Shown here piece by piece: positions 9,394 to 17,908 of a stretch of DNA of 64,000 bases. The position numbers were made by a program, and so were the translations under genes. Where the stretch lies: assembly GCA_958296025.1 (NCBI GenBank), contig OY282430.1, positions 1,116,001 through 1,180,000 of the forward strand, read 5' to 3'. The number at the start of each line of letters is the position of its first letter. Within the stretch, counting starts at the first letter, position 1. This DNA comes from an uncultured Pseudomonadales bacterium. GTDB lineage: Bacteria > Pseudomonadota > Gammaproteobacteria > Pseudomonadales > Azotimanducaceae. The notes below the pieces were generated by a model. It had not been told where the DNA came from. It saw only the letters and a program-made list of their open reading frames with translations, and made no database searches.

Positions 9394-11381
9394 TGGCAAA
9401 GGGATCCAAGCGCGACCCATCCGGCGGGAAGGCGGACGCCAGGGTTGCCGAGTCCTGGGTTCGGGATTTGACGGAGCGCCATGGACGGCTTGACGGCCAG
9501 GAGGTGCGGGCCGCCGTGCGGCGGCTGTCGGACAGCTTTCCGCCGGCCTATCTCAGCACGGGCGTCGAACTGGCCACCTTGGTCGCCAGCCTGGAGCTGG
9601 ACACCACCTCCGTGGTGGCGGCACTGTTCTGTCGTCCTGCCCGGCACGGCGGCTTAGGAAACAGGAAACTTGCCCCCCTTATCGGCGCGGATGCGGCGCG
9701 GCTGGCGGCGACGGTCAACCACCTAGCGGACAGCAGCATTCTGGACCTCAGCAACTCCCGCCTGCTGGCCAGTGAAGCCGAGGATCAAACCGCCAACATC
9801 CGCCGCATGCTGGTGGCGGTCATCAACGACGGGCGGGTGGCGGCCCTGAAGTTGGCGGAACGGGTGGTGGCCTTGCGCTGGGCCAAGGCCAGCGCCGAGC
9901 AGCGCAAGGCGCGCATCGCCGCCGAAGCCCTGAAGGTGTTTGTCCCCCTAGCGGACCGGCTGGGCATCTGGCGGTTGAAGTGGGAACTGGAGGATTTGGC
10001 GTTCCGCTATCTGGAGCCGGACGCCTACCAGCGCATCGCCAAGCAGCTGGCCGGACGCCGCACCGAGCGGGAGGCGCGGGTGCATCGCGTGGTCGGCGCC
10101 CTGCGCAGCACCTTCGCGGCACAGGGCTTAGCGGCCGACATTCACGGGCGGGCTAAGCACATCTACAGCATTTGGCAGAAGATGCGGGCCAAGCACATTC
10201 CCTTGGACGAGGTTTACGACCTGCAGGCGGTGCGGGTCATCGTTACCGATGTGGGTGACTGCTACGTTGCGCTTGGCTTGGTTCACTCCCTGTGGCGCCA
10301 TGTGCCGCAGCAGTTCGACGACTACATTGCCTCCCCGAAGGAGAACGGCTACCGCTCCATCCACACGGCGGTCGTCACTGGCGACGGCACCCCCTGTGAA
10401 GTGCAGATCCGAACTAGGGAAATGCACCGCGAGGCGGAGCTGGGCGTTTGCGCCCATTGGTCCTACAAGGGGCTGTCTGAGGAACATGACGACTATGCCA
10501 AGAAGGTGGCTTGGCTGCGCCAAGCCATTGCGGTGCATGACCGGGAGGGGGGCGACCTAGCCGCCGAATTGATGGATGGAACCCGGGCGCGCCGGGTGTT
10601 CGTCCACACCCCCAAGGGCCATGTGCTGGACTTGGTGGCCGGCGCCACGCCAGTGGACTTCGCCTATCGGGTGCATACGGAGGTGGGGCACCGCTGCATC
10701 GGTGCCTTGGTCGATGGCCGGCCGGTGCCCCTCAACGCGCCCTTGCAGTCCGGGCAGCGGGTGCAGGTGCTGACCGGCCCGGCTGCCGCGCCGCAGCCGG
10801 CTTGGCTGGACGTGGATTTGGGCTACGTCAACAGCGCCCGGGCTAGGAGCAAGATACGCGCAAGACTTTGGCGGCAGGGGCCTAGGCGAATCGCCGCCGG
10901 CCGGGCGCTGCTGTTCAGCATGATCGACAGCCTCGCTCTGCCGCCGCCGGGCGCCGCCGCGCTGGCGGCCTTGGCTGCGGACTGCGGCTGCACAACTGCC
11001 GATGCGCTGCTGCAAGCCATCGGCGTCGGCCAGCTGGGCGGTTTGGAGGTCCTCGGCCGCTACCTGTGCGGCCAGGCGCCCAGCCCCCAGGTTGACCTGC
11101 TCGACGGTTCGCCTTCCCCGCCGAGTACACGCCAGCGCTTGCGCATAGTGGCCAAGGACCGGGACGGCCTGCTGCGCGACCTCACCTTGGTGCTAAGCCG
11201 CTTCGGATTGTCCATGGCGGCCGCCTCCGCTCATGTTGATGCGCAAAGCGGCGCGGCCTGGCTGGAAATGGAGCTGAAGGTCGAGGGGTTGAAAGAGTTG
11301 GCGCGTGTGATTCACCATATGCAGCAAGTGCCCGACGTGCGCCAAGCGCGCCGCGTGGCAGCTTGGGAGCGTCCATCGTGA
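9390..11381 (+). CDS. relA: (p)ppGpp synthetase RelA
   Basis: Ribosome-associated alarmone synthetase of the stringent response. The pseudo-hydrolase domain (residues ~30-180) lacks the HD metal motif ([16 protein letters not shown]). The synthetase domain carries [19 protein letters not shown]; the acidic E/QxDD signature distinguishes monofunctional RelA from SpoT (RxKD). TGS ([15 protein letters not shown]) and C-terminal ACT ([19 protein letters not shown]) domains follow. At 663 aa it is shorter than E. coli RelA (744). GTG 9390 and ATG 9393 are adjacent in-frame starts. Its stop overlaps the adk start. Confidence 0.93.
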   Translation: MMAKGSKRDPSGGKADARVAESWVRDLTERHGRLDGQEVRAAVRRLSDSFPPAYLSTGVELATLVASLELDTTSVVAALFCRPARHGGLGNRKLAPLIGADAARLAATVNHLADSSILDLSNSRLLASEAEDQTANIRRMLVAVINDGRVAALKLAERVVALRWAKASAEQRKARIAAEALKVFVPLADRLGIWRLKWELEDLAFRYLEPDAYQRIAKQLAGRRTEREARVHRVVGALRSTFAAQGLAADIHGRAKHIYSIWQKMRAKHIPLDEVYDLQAVRVIVTDVGDCYVALGLVHSLWRHVPQQFDDYIASPKENGYRSIHTAVVTGDGTPCEVQIRTREMHREAELGVCAHWSYKGLSEEHDDYAKKVAWLRQAIAVHDREGGDLAAELMDGTRARRVFVHTPKGHVLDLVAGATPVDFAYRVHTEVGHRCIGALVDGRPVPLNAPLQSGQRVQVLTGPAAAPQPAWLDVDLGYVNSARARSKIRARLWRQGPRRIAAGRALLFSMIDSLALPPPGAAALAALAADCGCTTADALLQAIGVGQLGGLEVLGRYLCGQAPSPQVDLLDGSPSPPSTRQRLRIVAKDRDGLLRDLTLVLSRFGLSMAAASAHVDAQSGAAWLEMELKVEGLKELARVIHHMQQVPDVRQARRVAAWERPS

Positions 11382-12031
11382 AGGCAGTGCTGCTTGGCCC
11401 TCCAGGCGCCGGCAAAGGCACCCAAGCCCAGTTCATCTGCGCCAGCTTCGGCATCCCGCAGATTTCCACCGGCGACATGCTGCGGGCGGCGGTGAAGGCC
11501 GGCACGCCCTTGGGTCGCCAGGCGCAGCAGGTCATGGACAGTGGCGCCTTGGTTTCCGACGACATCATCATCGCCTTGGTGCGGGAGCGCATCGCCGCCC
11601 CAGACTGCCAAGCCGGCTTCCTGTTCGACGGCTTTCCCCGCACCATCCCCCAGGCCGAGGCCTTGGAGGCCGCCGCGACGGAGATCGACGCGGTGGTCGA
11701 GATTGGCGTCCCCGACGCCGAGATCGTCAAACGCATGAGCGGACGGCGTGTGCATCCCGGCAGTGGGCGGGTTTACCATGTGCTTTACAATGCGCCAACT
11801 GTCGCCGGTTTGGATGACCTGACCGGTGAGCCGCTGATTCAACGCGCCGATGACCAAGAGGCCACCGTCCGTGAACGCTTGGCGGTCTATCGGCGTCAGA
11901 CCGAGCCGCTGATCGCCTTTTATCGAGAGCAGGCACAGCGCGGCGGATTGCACTATTTGGCCGTTGACGGGTCACAGGATGTTGAGGCGGTGCAGCAGGA
12001 TCTAGCCGCCGGCTTGGCGCAGCTGCGCTGA
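11378..12031 (+). CDS. adk: adenylate kinase
   Basis: Converts AMP and ATP to two ADP. The start GTG 11378 overlaps the relA stop and gives [20 protein letters not shown] with the P-loop. AMP-binding ([11 protein letters not shown]), the second signature [14 protein letters not shown] and a LID region with [17 protein letters not shown] follow. The LID lacks zinc-binding Cys residues, as usual for proteobacteria. The length of 217 aa is typical. An upstream TTG (11363) is in frame but would disturb the conserved N-terminus. Coupling to relA is an unusual neighbourhood. Confidence 0.95.
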   Translation: MKAVLLGPPGAGKGTQAQFICASFGIPQISTGDMLRAAVKAGTPLGRQAQQVMDSGALVSDDIIIALVRERIAAPDCQAGFLFDGFPRTIPQAEALEAAATEIDAVVEIGVPDAEIVKRMSGRRVHPGSGRVYHVLYNAPTVAGLDDLTGEPLIQRADDQEATVRERLAVYRRQTEPLIAFYREQAQRGGLHYLAVDGSQDVEAVQQDLAAGLAQLR

Positions 12032-12044
12032 GCGTCGCAGGCGC

Positions 12045-13253
12045 CTAGATCAGTCCCCAGAATGGCAAGACCTCCACCGGCCTGCCCGACCGCAGATCTC
12101 CCGCCGCCTTGGGGATGCGAATCAGGCAGTTGGCTGTGGCGAAGGCGCTCATGCGGTTGGAGCTCTGATCGCCCGTGGTACAGACCTGCGCCACGCCCGC
12201 CACATGGCTGGCGACGCCGCGTTGATACTCCTCCCGGCCCGGTTTGTGGCGAATGGGCGACCGCAGTTCGCAGATCAGGCTGAACGGCGGTTGCGAGTCC
12301 ATGCCGCACAGGGCTTCAATGGCCGGCTTGGCCAACAGGAGATAGGTGACGATGCTGGAGGCCGGGTTGCCCGGCAGGCCCAGCAGCAAGGCGCCGCCCA
12401 CCCGCCCGAAGGCGACTGGCTTGCCGGGCTTGAGGTTGAGCCGCCAGAAGTCCAATTTGCCCAAGCTCTCCACCGCGCTCTTCACCAAGTCCGCCTCGCC
12501 CACAGAGACGCCGCCGCTGGTGAGGATCAGCCGGCATTGGTCCCCCACCCGTCCGAGGGCCTTGGCAATGGTGGTGGCATCGTCGGGCAAAACGCCGAGG
12601 TTGGCCGCATCGACCGGCAGTTGCTGCAGCAAGGCGGCGATGGCGTAGCGATTGGAGTCATAGATGTTGCCGTAGCGCAACGGCTTGCCCGGCTGTTGAA
12701 GCTCGTCGCCGCTGGAGAACAGAGCGATGCGCGGGCGGGCGTAAACCTTGGCTTCGGGGACGCCGGCGGCGGCCAAGGTGCCGATGTCGAAGGCGTTGAG
12801 CCGCCGGCCGCGCTTGGCCAGCACATCGCCGCGGCTCAGATCCTGGGCTGGCGGGCGCACATTGTCCGCCCGATTGGGTGTGCTGCCGATGCGCAGCGTT
12901 CCACCGGCTAGGCTGCAATCCTCCTGAACCACCACGGTGTCGCAGTCGGCCGGCAAGGCGGCGCCGGTGGTGATGCGCACCGCCTCGCCGTGCGCCACCG
13001 TGCCGGCGTGCGGGTGCCCGGCCAAGCTGGCGCCGACGATGCGCAGTTCACGCACACCGGGGCGCCAGCGAATGGCGTAGCCATCCATGGCGGAGGCGGG
13101 AAAGGGCGGCAGGTCGGTGCGGGCGATGCAGTCTTCGGCGGCCACCCGGCCCAGGGCCTTATGCACGTTTACCCGTTCGGTTTCGCTGGGCGCCGGCACT
13201 GCGGCGAGAATGCGCTGCAGCGCCTCATCAAGGTCCAAGGGCGGTGCTAACAT
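12045..13253 (-). CDS. moeA: molybdopterin molybdenumtransferase MoeA
   Basis: Inserts molybdate into adenylated molybdopterin to complete molybdenum cofactor. Residues ~1-45 show VNVHKALGRVAAEDCIARTD, and the substrate loop is FPASAMDGYAIRW. The catalytic MoaB/MogA-like domain has LILTSGGVSVGEADLVKSAV and LLLGLPGNPASSIVTYLLL. The length of 402 aa is normal (E. coli 411). It converges on adk with a 13-base gap, and its start codon lies only 6 bases from the divergent tsaB start. No other molybdenum cofactor gene is in the window. Confidence 0.93.
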   Translation of the reverse strand: MLAPPLDLDEALQRILAAVPAPSETERVNVHKALGRVAAEDCIARTDLPPFPASAMDGYAIRWRPGVRELRIVGASLAGHPHAGTVAHGEAVRITTGAALPADCDTVVVQEDCSLAGGTLRIGSTPNRADNVRPPAQDLSRGDVLAKRGRRLNAFDIGTLAAAGVPEAKVYARPRIALFSSGDELQQPGKPLRYGNIYDSNRYAIAALLQQLPVDAANLGVLPDDATTIAKALGRVGDQCRLILTSGGVSVGEADLVKSAVESLGKLDFWRLNLKPGKPVAFGRVGGALLLGLPGNPASSIVTYLLLAKPAIEALCGMDSQPPFSLICELRSPIRHKPGREEYQRGVASHVAGVAQVCTTGDQSSNRMSAFATANCLIRIPKAAGDLRSGRPVEVLPFWGLI

Positions 13254-13259
13254 GGCGGC

Positions 13260-14111
13260 ATGACCTGCATCCTAGGCATAGAAACCGGGCGGGGAGCCTG
13301 TTCCGCGGCCTTGTATGTGAATGGAACCCTCCACGAGGATACCCACTTTCCCAACCGCGGGGAATCCGCACCAAACAGCGGGAATTCACCCAGCGGCCCT
13401 CCTCCTAAGCGCTTGGATCAAAGTGCCGCCGGGGTTTCCGGTCGGCGGGAAACGGCAGCAAGGCGTCAGGACTCACCCGGTGAACGCCCGCGCGTTGGTC
13501 TGCACGGACAGCTTGCCGCAAACAGGGCGCCGGCGCACAACGAACAAATCTTGGGCCTGGTCGATGCGGTGTTCGCCGCCGCTGGGCGGTCTTCGCAACA
13601 GCTGGATGCGGCCGCTTTCGGCTGTGGCCCGGGCTCATTTACCGGTATTCGCTTGGCCGCCTCCGTCGCCCAAGCGGTGGCCTTGGCCGCCGGCGCTCAG
13701 GTCGTGCCCATCTCCTCCACTCTGGCCTTGGCCGTTGGCGCTATCGAGAAACTGCACCTCGATCAAGGGGTGGTGGTGGGCATTCGCTCCCGCCGGGAGG
13801 CTTTTTACTTGGCCAGCTTCGCCACTGGCGACGGGCGACCACGGCCCCGACAACCCGATCAGTTGCTGGACGCCTGCCCGGATTGGGCGGCGTTTTCCGA
13901 CGGTTGGCCCTTGGTCGGCGACCGGCCGCCCTGGTTGCCCGCCGCCGCCGCACACTTTGAACTGACGGTGGGTGCGGGGCTGATCGCTCGGTTGGGGGCA
14001 GCGGCGTTCGCCGCCGGCAGGGGGCTGGTGCCGGAACTCGGCTTGCCCACCTACGTCAACGGAGACACGCCTTGGCGCCCTGCTGTCTGTAAGCGGCATG
14101 ACGAGGGTTGA
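13260..14111 (+). CDS. tsaB: tRNA t6A synthesis protein TsaB with internal insertion
   Basis: Partner of TsaD/TsaE in making N6-threonylcarbamoyladenosine at tRNA position 37. The ASKHA-fold start CILGIETGRGACSAALYVNG and the core FGCGPGSFTGIRLAASVAQA are clear. Between residue ~33 and the conserved HNEQILGLVDAVF lies about 58 extra residues (rich in S, G, P, R, A), absent from normal TsaB proteins, which run straight through. The frame stays open, so the product (283 aa versus about 230) may fold with an exposed loop. The start is ATG, 6 bases from the divergent moeA start, with no clear ribosome-binding site. Confidence 0.88.
   Translation: MTCILGIETGRGACSAALYVNGTLHEDTHFPNRGESAPNSGNSPSGPPPKRLDQSAAGVSGRRETAARRQDSPGERPRVGLHGQLAANRAPAHNEQILGLVDAVFAAAGRSSQQLDAAAFGCGPGSFTGIRLAASVAQAVALAAGAQVVPISSTLALAVGAIEKLHLDQGVVVGIRSRREAFYLASFATGDGRPRPRQPDQLLDACPDWAAFSDGWPLVGDRPPWLPAAAAHFELTVGAGLIARLGAAAFAAGRGLVPELGLPTYVNGDTPWRPAVCKRHDEG
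13359..13532. repeat. in-frame insertion element candidate inside tsaB
   Basis: This 174-bp stretch encodes the non-homologous segment of TsaB. Its ends carry an imperfect direct repeat: CCGCACCAAACAG at 13366-13378 and CCGCAAACAGG at 13516-13526. A hairpin is possible at 13462-13488: GGCGT pairs with ACGCC, and TCACC with GGTGA. In-frame palindromic-element insertions are known in other bacteria (for example Rickettsia RPE). Identity to any named element is not claimed. Confidence 0.5.
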
Positions 14112-14832
14112 CGGAAGCGGTCGTTCAGCGGACGGTAAGGGAGCTGCCGGAGCAGAGCGCCCCGTGCTTTACCATCGCGTCCCGGCGGAACGTTATGAGG
14201 AGGTCTTCGTTCTGCGCTATGCGGACCGCCCGCCGCAGCTTCCCGGTTACCACCTCTATTATGACGAGTGCGGCATGGCGTTGATGGGCGCCGAAGCGCC
14301 GCGAGGCTTCCGTTTGCAATTGCAGCGCGTGACGGCGCGGGCCCGCCAGTCCTTGCTGCTGGCCCGGGCCTGCGCCGCTGGGCGGCGGCCGGCGGTGGCC
14401 GACCTGATGGCCGGATGGGGTACGGACGGCCTGTGCCTGGCCCTGAAGGGCTGCACTGTCGCCTTGGTGGAGCGTTCGCCCTTGATATGGGCCCTTTTGG
14501 ATGAATTTGTGCGGCGCCACGGGCTGTCGGCGTCGGTTCTGCTCGGCGACGCCGGCGCTTGGTGCCGAACCCATCCCAAGGCAGTTGAGGTGGCCTATCT
14601 GGATCCGATGTACCCGCCCCGGCGCAAGGCCGCCTTGCCGCAGCGCTCCATGCAGCACCTGCGCACCCTCGCTTGGGCGGATCGCTCGGAGTTGGCGCAA
14701 CGCATTGAGCAGGCTAGGGCGGCGGCGCGGCAGCGGGTGGTGGTCAAACGCCGGGCGGCTGCGCCGGCGGTTGCCAAACCCAGTTGGCAAGTGCATGGCC
14801 GGCAGGTGCGTTTCGATGTTTATCGGGTCTAG
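14098..14832 (+). CDS. rsmJ: 16S rRNA (guanine1516-N2)-methyltransferase RsmJ
   Basis: SAM-dependent methyltransferase of small-subunit rRNA. The SAM-binding loop is DLMAGWGTDGLCLALKG, followed by VALVERSPLIWALLDEF. The family-specific catalytic motif VAYLDPMYPPRRKAALPQ corresponds to the DPMFPxxxKSAL motif of E. coli RsmJ. The length of 244 aa matches the family (E. coli 250). The start ATG 14098 overlaps the tsaB 3' end by 14 bases, so the two are probably co-translated. It is the last gene before the LRR island. Confidence 0.9.
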   Translation: MTRVDGSGRSADGKGAAGAERPVLYHRVPAERYEEVFVLRYADRPPQLPGYHLYYDECGMALMGAEAPRGFRLQLQRVTARARQSLLLARACAAGRRPAVADLMAGWGTDGLCLALKGCTVALVERSPLIWALLDEFVRRHGLSASVLLGDAGAWCRTHPKAVEVAYLDPMYPPRRKAALPQRSMQHLRTLAWADRSELAQRIEQARAAARQRVVVKRRAAAPAVAKPSWQVHGRQVRFDVYRV

Positions 14833-15076
14833 ACCTAAAAAACGCTCTGAAACCCGCTTGGCGTCTAGGTTCCCTGCTTTCGGCGGACGCCTCGCTAGCC
14901 CATTCACTGACACCAAAAGGCGGCATCAAGCCGCCTGAACCCCCACCATATCTCCATTGTTAAACCATAGGCGGCGAATATTTAACTCAAGCCGATTAGG
15001 GCCACTAAGCCCAAGACAGCCAGCACCGCCAAGGTCCGGGAAGGGTTGGGGCGCTTGGCGGCAAGGAAAGCATGGG
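14833..15076. other. intergenic between rsmJ and the first LRR gene
   Basis: About 240 bases between convergent genes. It holds the minus-strand terminator at 14914-14936. On the minus strand, in a frame other than that of the LRR gene, it also encodes a hydrophobic stretch (SRTLAVLAVLGLVALIGLS) ending at a stop at 14982-14984. That stretch lacks a start codon of its own. Nothing else is recognised. Confidence 0.5.
14914..14936 (-). terminator. rho-independent terminator of the minus-strand LRR gene
   Basis: AGGCGGC (14918-14924), a 5-base loop and GCCGCCT (14930-14936) form a perfect 7-bp stem. Read on the minus strand the stem is followed by TTTTGG. It lies about 140 bases after the LRR stop at 15077. 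Confidence 0.7.
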
Positions 15077-17701
15077 CTAGTCCGCTGTCGAAACGCCCTC
15101 AATCGAAAGGTTTGTTACATGGCCTGTGGCCGCCCTTAGCAGGCTTGCGCCCACAACGGATTGCCCGGCGGTTATGAACAATCGCCACTTGCCGCCGCCG
15201 TCGCCAAGCGTTCCCGTCAAGCCCTGTGCGCCATCTTCAAGGTCAAGCGCCGACAGGGTGCGGGATTCCCCGGCGGCCAGCGTCAAGGTCACCGGGCCGG
15301 CGGCGTTGCCCCTGTCGTCAACGCCTTCAATGCTCACGCTCTCGGCGCCGTCTCCGGCGTTCACAAGGCGCAGACTGCTAACGCTTTGGGCATTGCTGCC
15401 GGGGTTGAAGGTGTGCGCCACAAGCCGCCCCTGGCCATCCCTTGGCAGGGTTTCGTTCATTGCCGTTAGGAAGCCGTCGCCGGTGCGGACAAAGGCAATT
15501 ATCCTAACATTCAAGGCGCTTTCAATGTCCAAACGCCAATCGCCTTGAACCGGCAGCCCTATGCCCGTTGCAATGCCCTTGTTCGCGTTTCCGTTCTCAA
15601 GGTCGCCGGAATTGAAGTGAAGGGCTTGATTCGCGCCCAACTGAATTTCAATCGGTTCGGCGGCGTTTCCGCCGTCGTCAAAGGCGAGTACGCGAACGCT
15701 GCCGGATTCGTCGAATTCGTTGATGATGCGAACGAAACCCTGCCGCATTGAATCAGAGGCGGATATCATCAAAGGCACGGCGGCGGCAGTTGCCGAAACG
15801 CCCTCAATCGAAAGGTTGGTCACATGGCCCGTGGCCGCCTCAAGCAGGCTTGCGCCCACAACGGATTGCCCTGCGGTTATGAACAACCGCCATTTGCCCG
15901 CGCCGTCGCCAAGGGTTCCGGCCAAGCCTTGTGCGTTTCCTGTCTCAAGGTCAAGCGCCGACAGGGTGCGGGCTTCCCCGGCGGCCAGCGTCAAGGTCAC
16001 CGGGCCGGCGGTGTTCCCTTGGTCGTCAACGCCTTGAATGCTCACGCCCTCGGCGCCGTCTCCGGCGTTCGCAAGGCGCAGACTGCTAACGCTTTGGTCA
16101 TTGCTTCCCGGGTTGAAAGTGTGCGCCGCAAGTCGCCCTTGGCCGTCCCTTGGCAGCGTTTCATTCATTGCCGTTAGGAACCCGTCGCCGGTGCGGACAA
16201 AGGCAATTATCCTAACATTCAAGGCGCTTTCAATGTCCAAACGCCAGTCGCCTTGAACCGGCAGCCCTATGCCCGTTGCAATGCCCTTGTTCGCGTTTCC
16301 GTTCTCAAGGTCGCCGGAATTGAAGTGAAGGGCTTGATTCGCGCCCAACTGAATTTCAATCGGTTCGGCGGCGGTTCCGCCGTCGTCAAAGGCGAGTACG
16401 CGAACGCTGCCGGATTCGTCGGATTCGTTGATGATGCGAACGAAACCCTGCCGCATTGAATCAGAGGCGGATATCATCAAAGGCACGGCGGCCGCAAGGC
16501 GCTTTGTTTGTCCCGGCGCTGCGGTTTGCCCGCCCAAATAAAACTCAACTCCACTGGGAAGCCCTGCGAACAATGGGTCATCCTCGGTCAACCCCACAAG
16601 GTGGTTGTCGTTCAAGTAAAGCGTTTGCAGGCTGGTCAGGCCGTCGAACACGCCTTCCGGCAACTCCGCCAACTGGTTTTTATCCAACCCAAGCCTTTGC
16701 AGGCTGGTCAGGCCGGCGAACAACCCCTCCGGCAACTCCGCCAACTGGTTGCGGTGCAACCAAAGCGTTTGCAGGCTGGTCAGGCCGTCGAACACGCCTT
16801 CCGGCAACTCCGCCAACTGGTTCACTTGCAACAGAAGCGATTGCAGGCTGGTCAGGCCGGCGAACAACCCCTCCGGCAACTCCGCCAACTGGTTGTGGGT
16901 CAAGTAAAGCGTTTGCAGGCTGGTCAGGCCGGCGAACACGCCTTCCGGCAACTCCGCCAACTGGTTCACTTGCAACCCAAGATATTGCAGGCTGGTCAGT
17001 CCGGCGAACAAGCCCTCCGGCAACGTCGCCAACTGGTTGAAGCCCAGCCAAAGCGTTTGCAGGCTGGTCAGGCCGGCGAACAAGCCCTCCGGCAACTCCG
17101 CCAACTGGTTGTTGTTCAAGTAAAGCTCTTGCAGGCTGGTCAGGCCGGTGAACAACCCCTCGGGCAACGCCGCCAACTGGTTCCCTTCCAAGAAAAGCCC
17201 CTGCAGGCTGGTCAGTCCGTCGAACAACCCCTCCGGCAACTCCGCCAACTGGTTGCTGCCCAAGGTAAGATATTGCAGGCTGGTCAGTCCGTCGAACAAC
17301 CCCTCCGGCAACTCCGCCAACTGGTTCGCTTCCAACCCAAGCGATTGCAGGCTGGTCAGTCCGTCGAACAAGCCCTCCGGCAACTCCGCCAACTGGTTGC
17401 CGGACAACCCAAGCAATTGCAGGCTGGTCAGGCCGGCGAAGTCACCGTTCGCCAAAGCGGTCAGACCTTGGTTGTACAAGACAAGGTTGCCCGATAAGCC
17501 CGACAATGAAGCGTTCGGCACTGTGGCGCAATTGGAATGCGAAACCGCAGTTAGGATTGCATCGCGCACGGCGGCCGTCCGCCCGCAAATGTCTGTGGTC
17601 TGCGCTTGGCCCAAAGCAGGCAGCATGGCTGCGGCAAGCATGATGGTCAGCAGCCTTCCCATGCAACCGCGGACGCGATTGCAAGCAGCAAATTCACTCA
17701 T
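15077..17701 (-). CDS. secreted leucine-rich-repeat protein A
   Basis: Exported protein of unknown target. ATG 17701 follows GGGGGA at good spacing; ATG 17662 (MGRLLTIMLAAAMLPALGQA) is an alternative placing the signal peptide at the start. The signal peptide is followed by a Cys-containing cap (DICGRTAAVRDAILTAV...NC). Eleven 24-residue repeats of type NQLAELPEGLFDGLTSLQ then follow, with a closing NHLVGLTEDDPLFAGLP unit. Only the residues around LxLxx vary between repeats. Two ~210-aa C-terminal units follow (VPLMISASDSMRQGFVRI...), almost identical to each other and to those of the divergent neighbour. CAA, GAA and TTG codons look more frequent than in flanking housekeeping genes, suggesting transfer. 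Protein binding or adhesion is an inference from LRR structure. Confidence 0.85.
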   Translation of the reverse strand: MSEFAACNRVRGCMGRLLTIMLAAAMLPALGQAQTTDICGRTAAVRDAILTAVSHSNCATVPNASLSGLSGNLVLYNQGLTALANGDFAGLTSLQLLGLSGNQLAELPEGLFDGLTSLQSLGLEANQLAELPEGLFDGLTSLQYLTLGSNQLAELPEGLFDGLTSLQGLFLEGNQLAALPEGLFTGLTSLQELYLNNNQLAELPEGLFAGLTSLQTLWLGFNQLATLPEGLFAGLTSLQYLGLQVNQLAELPEGVFAGLTSLQTLYLTHNQLAELPEGLFAGLTSLQSLLLQVNQLAELPEGVFDGLTSLQTLWLHRNQLAELPEGLFAGLTSLQRLGLDKNQLAELPEGVFDGLTSLQTLYLNDNHLVGLTEDDPLFAGLPSGVEFYLGGQTAAPGQTKRLAAAVPLMISASDSMRQGFVRIINESDESGSVRVLAFDDGGTAAEPIEIQLGANQALHFNSGDLENGNANKGIATGIGLPVQGDWRLDIESALNVRIIAFVRTGDGFLTAMNETLPRDGQGRLAAHTFNPGSNDQSVSSLRLANAGDGAEGVSIQGVDDQGNTAGPVTLTLAAGEARTLSALDLETGNAQGLAGTLGDGAGKWRLFITAGQSVVGASLLEAATGHVTNLSIEGVSATAAAVPLMISASDSMRQGFVRIINEFDESGSVRVLAFDDGGNAAEPIEIQLGANQALHFNSGDLENGNANKGIATGIGLPVQGDWRLDIESALNVRIIAFVRTGDGFLTAMNETLPRDGQGRLVAHTFNPGSNAQSVSSLRLVNAGDGAESVSIEGVDDRGNAAGPVTLTLAAGESRTLSALDLEDGAQGLTGTLGDGGGKWRLFITAGQSVVGASLLRAATGHVTNLSIEGVSTAD
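15080..16488 (-). repeat. tandem C-terminal units of LRR protein A
   Basis: Two near-identical ~700-bp units, about 15080-15780 and 15785-16488, encode the same ~210-aa domain. Both begin VPLMISASDSMRQGF and end with VTNLSIEGVS. Long exact nucleotide matches are visible by eye, for example around GGCGGATATCATCAAAGGCA at the unit starts. The same units occur twice in inverted orientation at about 19760-21160. Confidence 0.85.
16560..17440 (-). repeat. 72-bp LRR-coding repeat array in protein A
   Basis: A tandem array of 72-bp units encodes NQLAELPEGLFDGLTSLQ-type LRRs. Most of each unit is nearly identical. A block of roughly 15-20 bases per unit, coding the residues around LxLxx of the predicted beta strand, differs from copy to copy. 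Confidence 0.85.
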
Positions 17702-17727
17702 TAGATCCCCCTGCTGCGATTCGCTTT

Positions 17728-17744
17728 CCCGGCATGAAGCCGGG
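17728..17744 (-). promoter_or_regulatory. 5' UTR hairpin of LRR gene A
   Basis: CCCGGC and GCCGGG with a 5-base loop form a perfect 6-bp stem. It lies 27-43 bases upstream of ATG 17701 and about 12 bases upstream of its GGGGGA ribosome-binding site. It could affect translation or message stability. Confidence 0.5.
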
Positions 17745-17794
17745 CCGTTGAAGCAATGCACAAGTGATTGTGATTCCTGCCTATTCACCTTGTC

Positions 17795-17810
17795 GGGGTA
17801 GCTACTCCCC
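17795..17810. promoter_or_regulatory. 16-bp near-palindrome upstream of LRR gene A
   Basis: GGGGTAGCTACTCCCC is symmetric around the palindrome GTAGCTAC. It lies between the predicted promoter and the coding start, so it could be an operator or a transcript hairpin. No regulator is identified. Confidence 0.35.
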
Positions 17811-17878
17811 GGCAATTGGTCGGCTGTTGTATTCAGCAAGCAACCCGACACGGGCACTTGCACACTGCTTCAATGGCG

Positions 17879-17908
17879 ACTGTAACCAACTCGCCCGGCA
17901 GTAGTCAA
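17879..17908 (-). promoter_or_regulatory. predicted sigma-70 promoter of LRR gene A
   Basis: Read on the minus strand: TTGACT (-35, 17903-17908), 18-base spacer, TACAGT (-10, 17879-17884). Matches to consensus are 5/6 and 4/6. It would give a 5' UTR of about 170 bases. Confidence 0.5.

Noticed and set aside
16560-17440. CRISPR-like appearance of regular 72-bp repeats with variable segments
   Set aside because: The repeats are in frame and encode LRRs with a continuous signal-peptide protein; variable parts are about 15-20 bases and coding, and no cas genes are present.
16508-17497. 329-codon plus-strand ORF full of QAGQAVEHAFRQLRQLV-like repeats
   Set aside because: It is the antisense reading of the LRR array of protein A. 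Its periodicity comes from the 72-bp repeats, and it has no signal peptide or ribosome-binding site.
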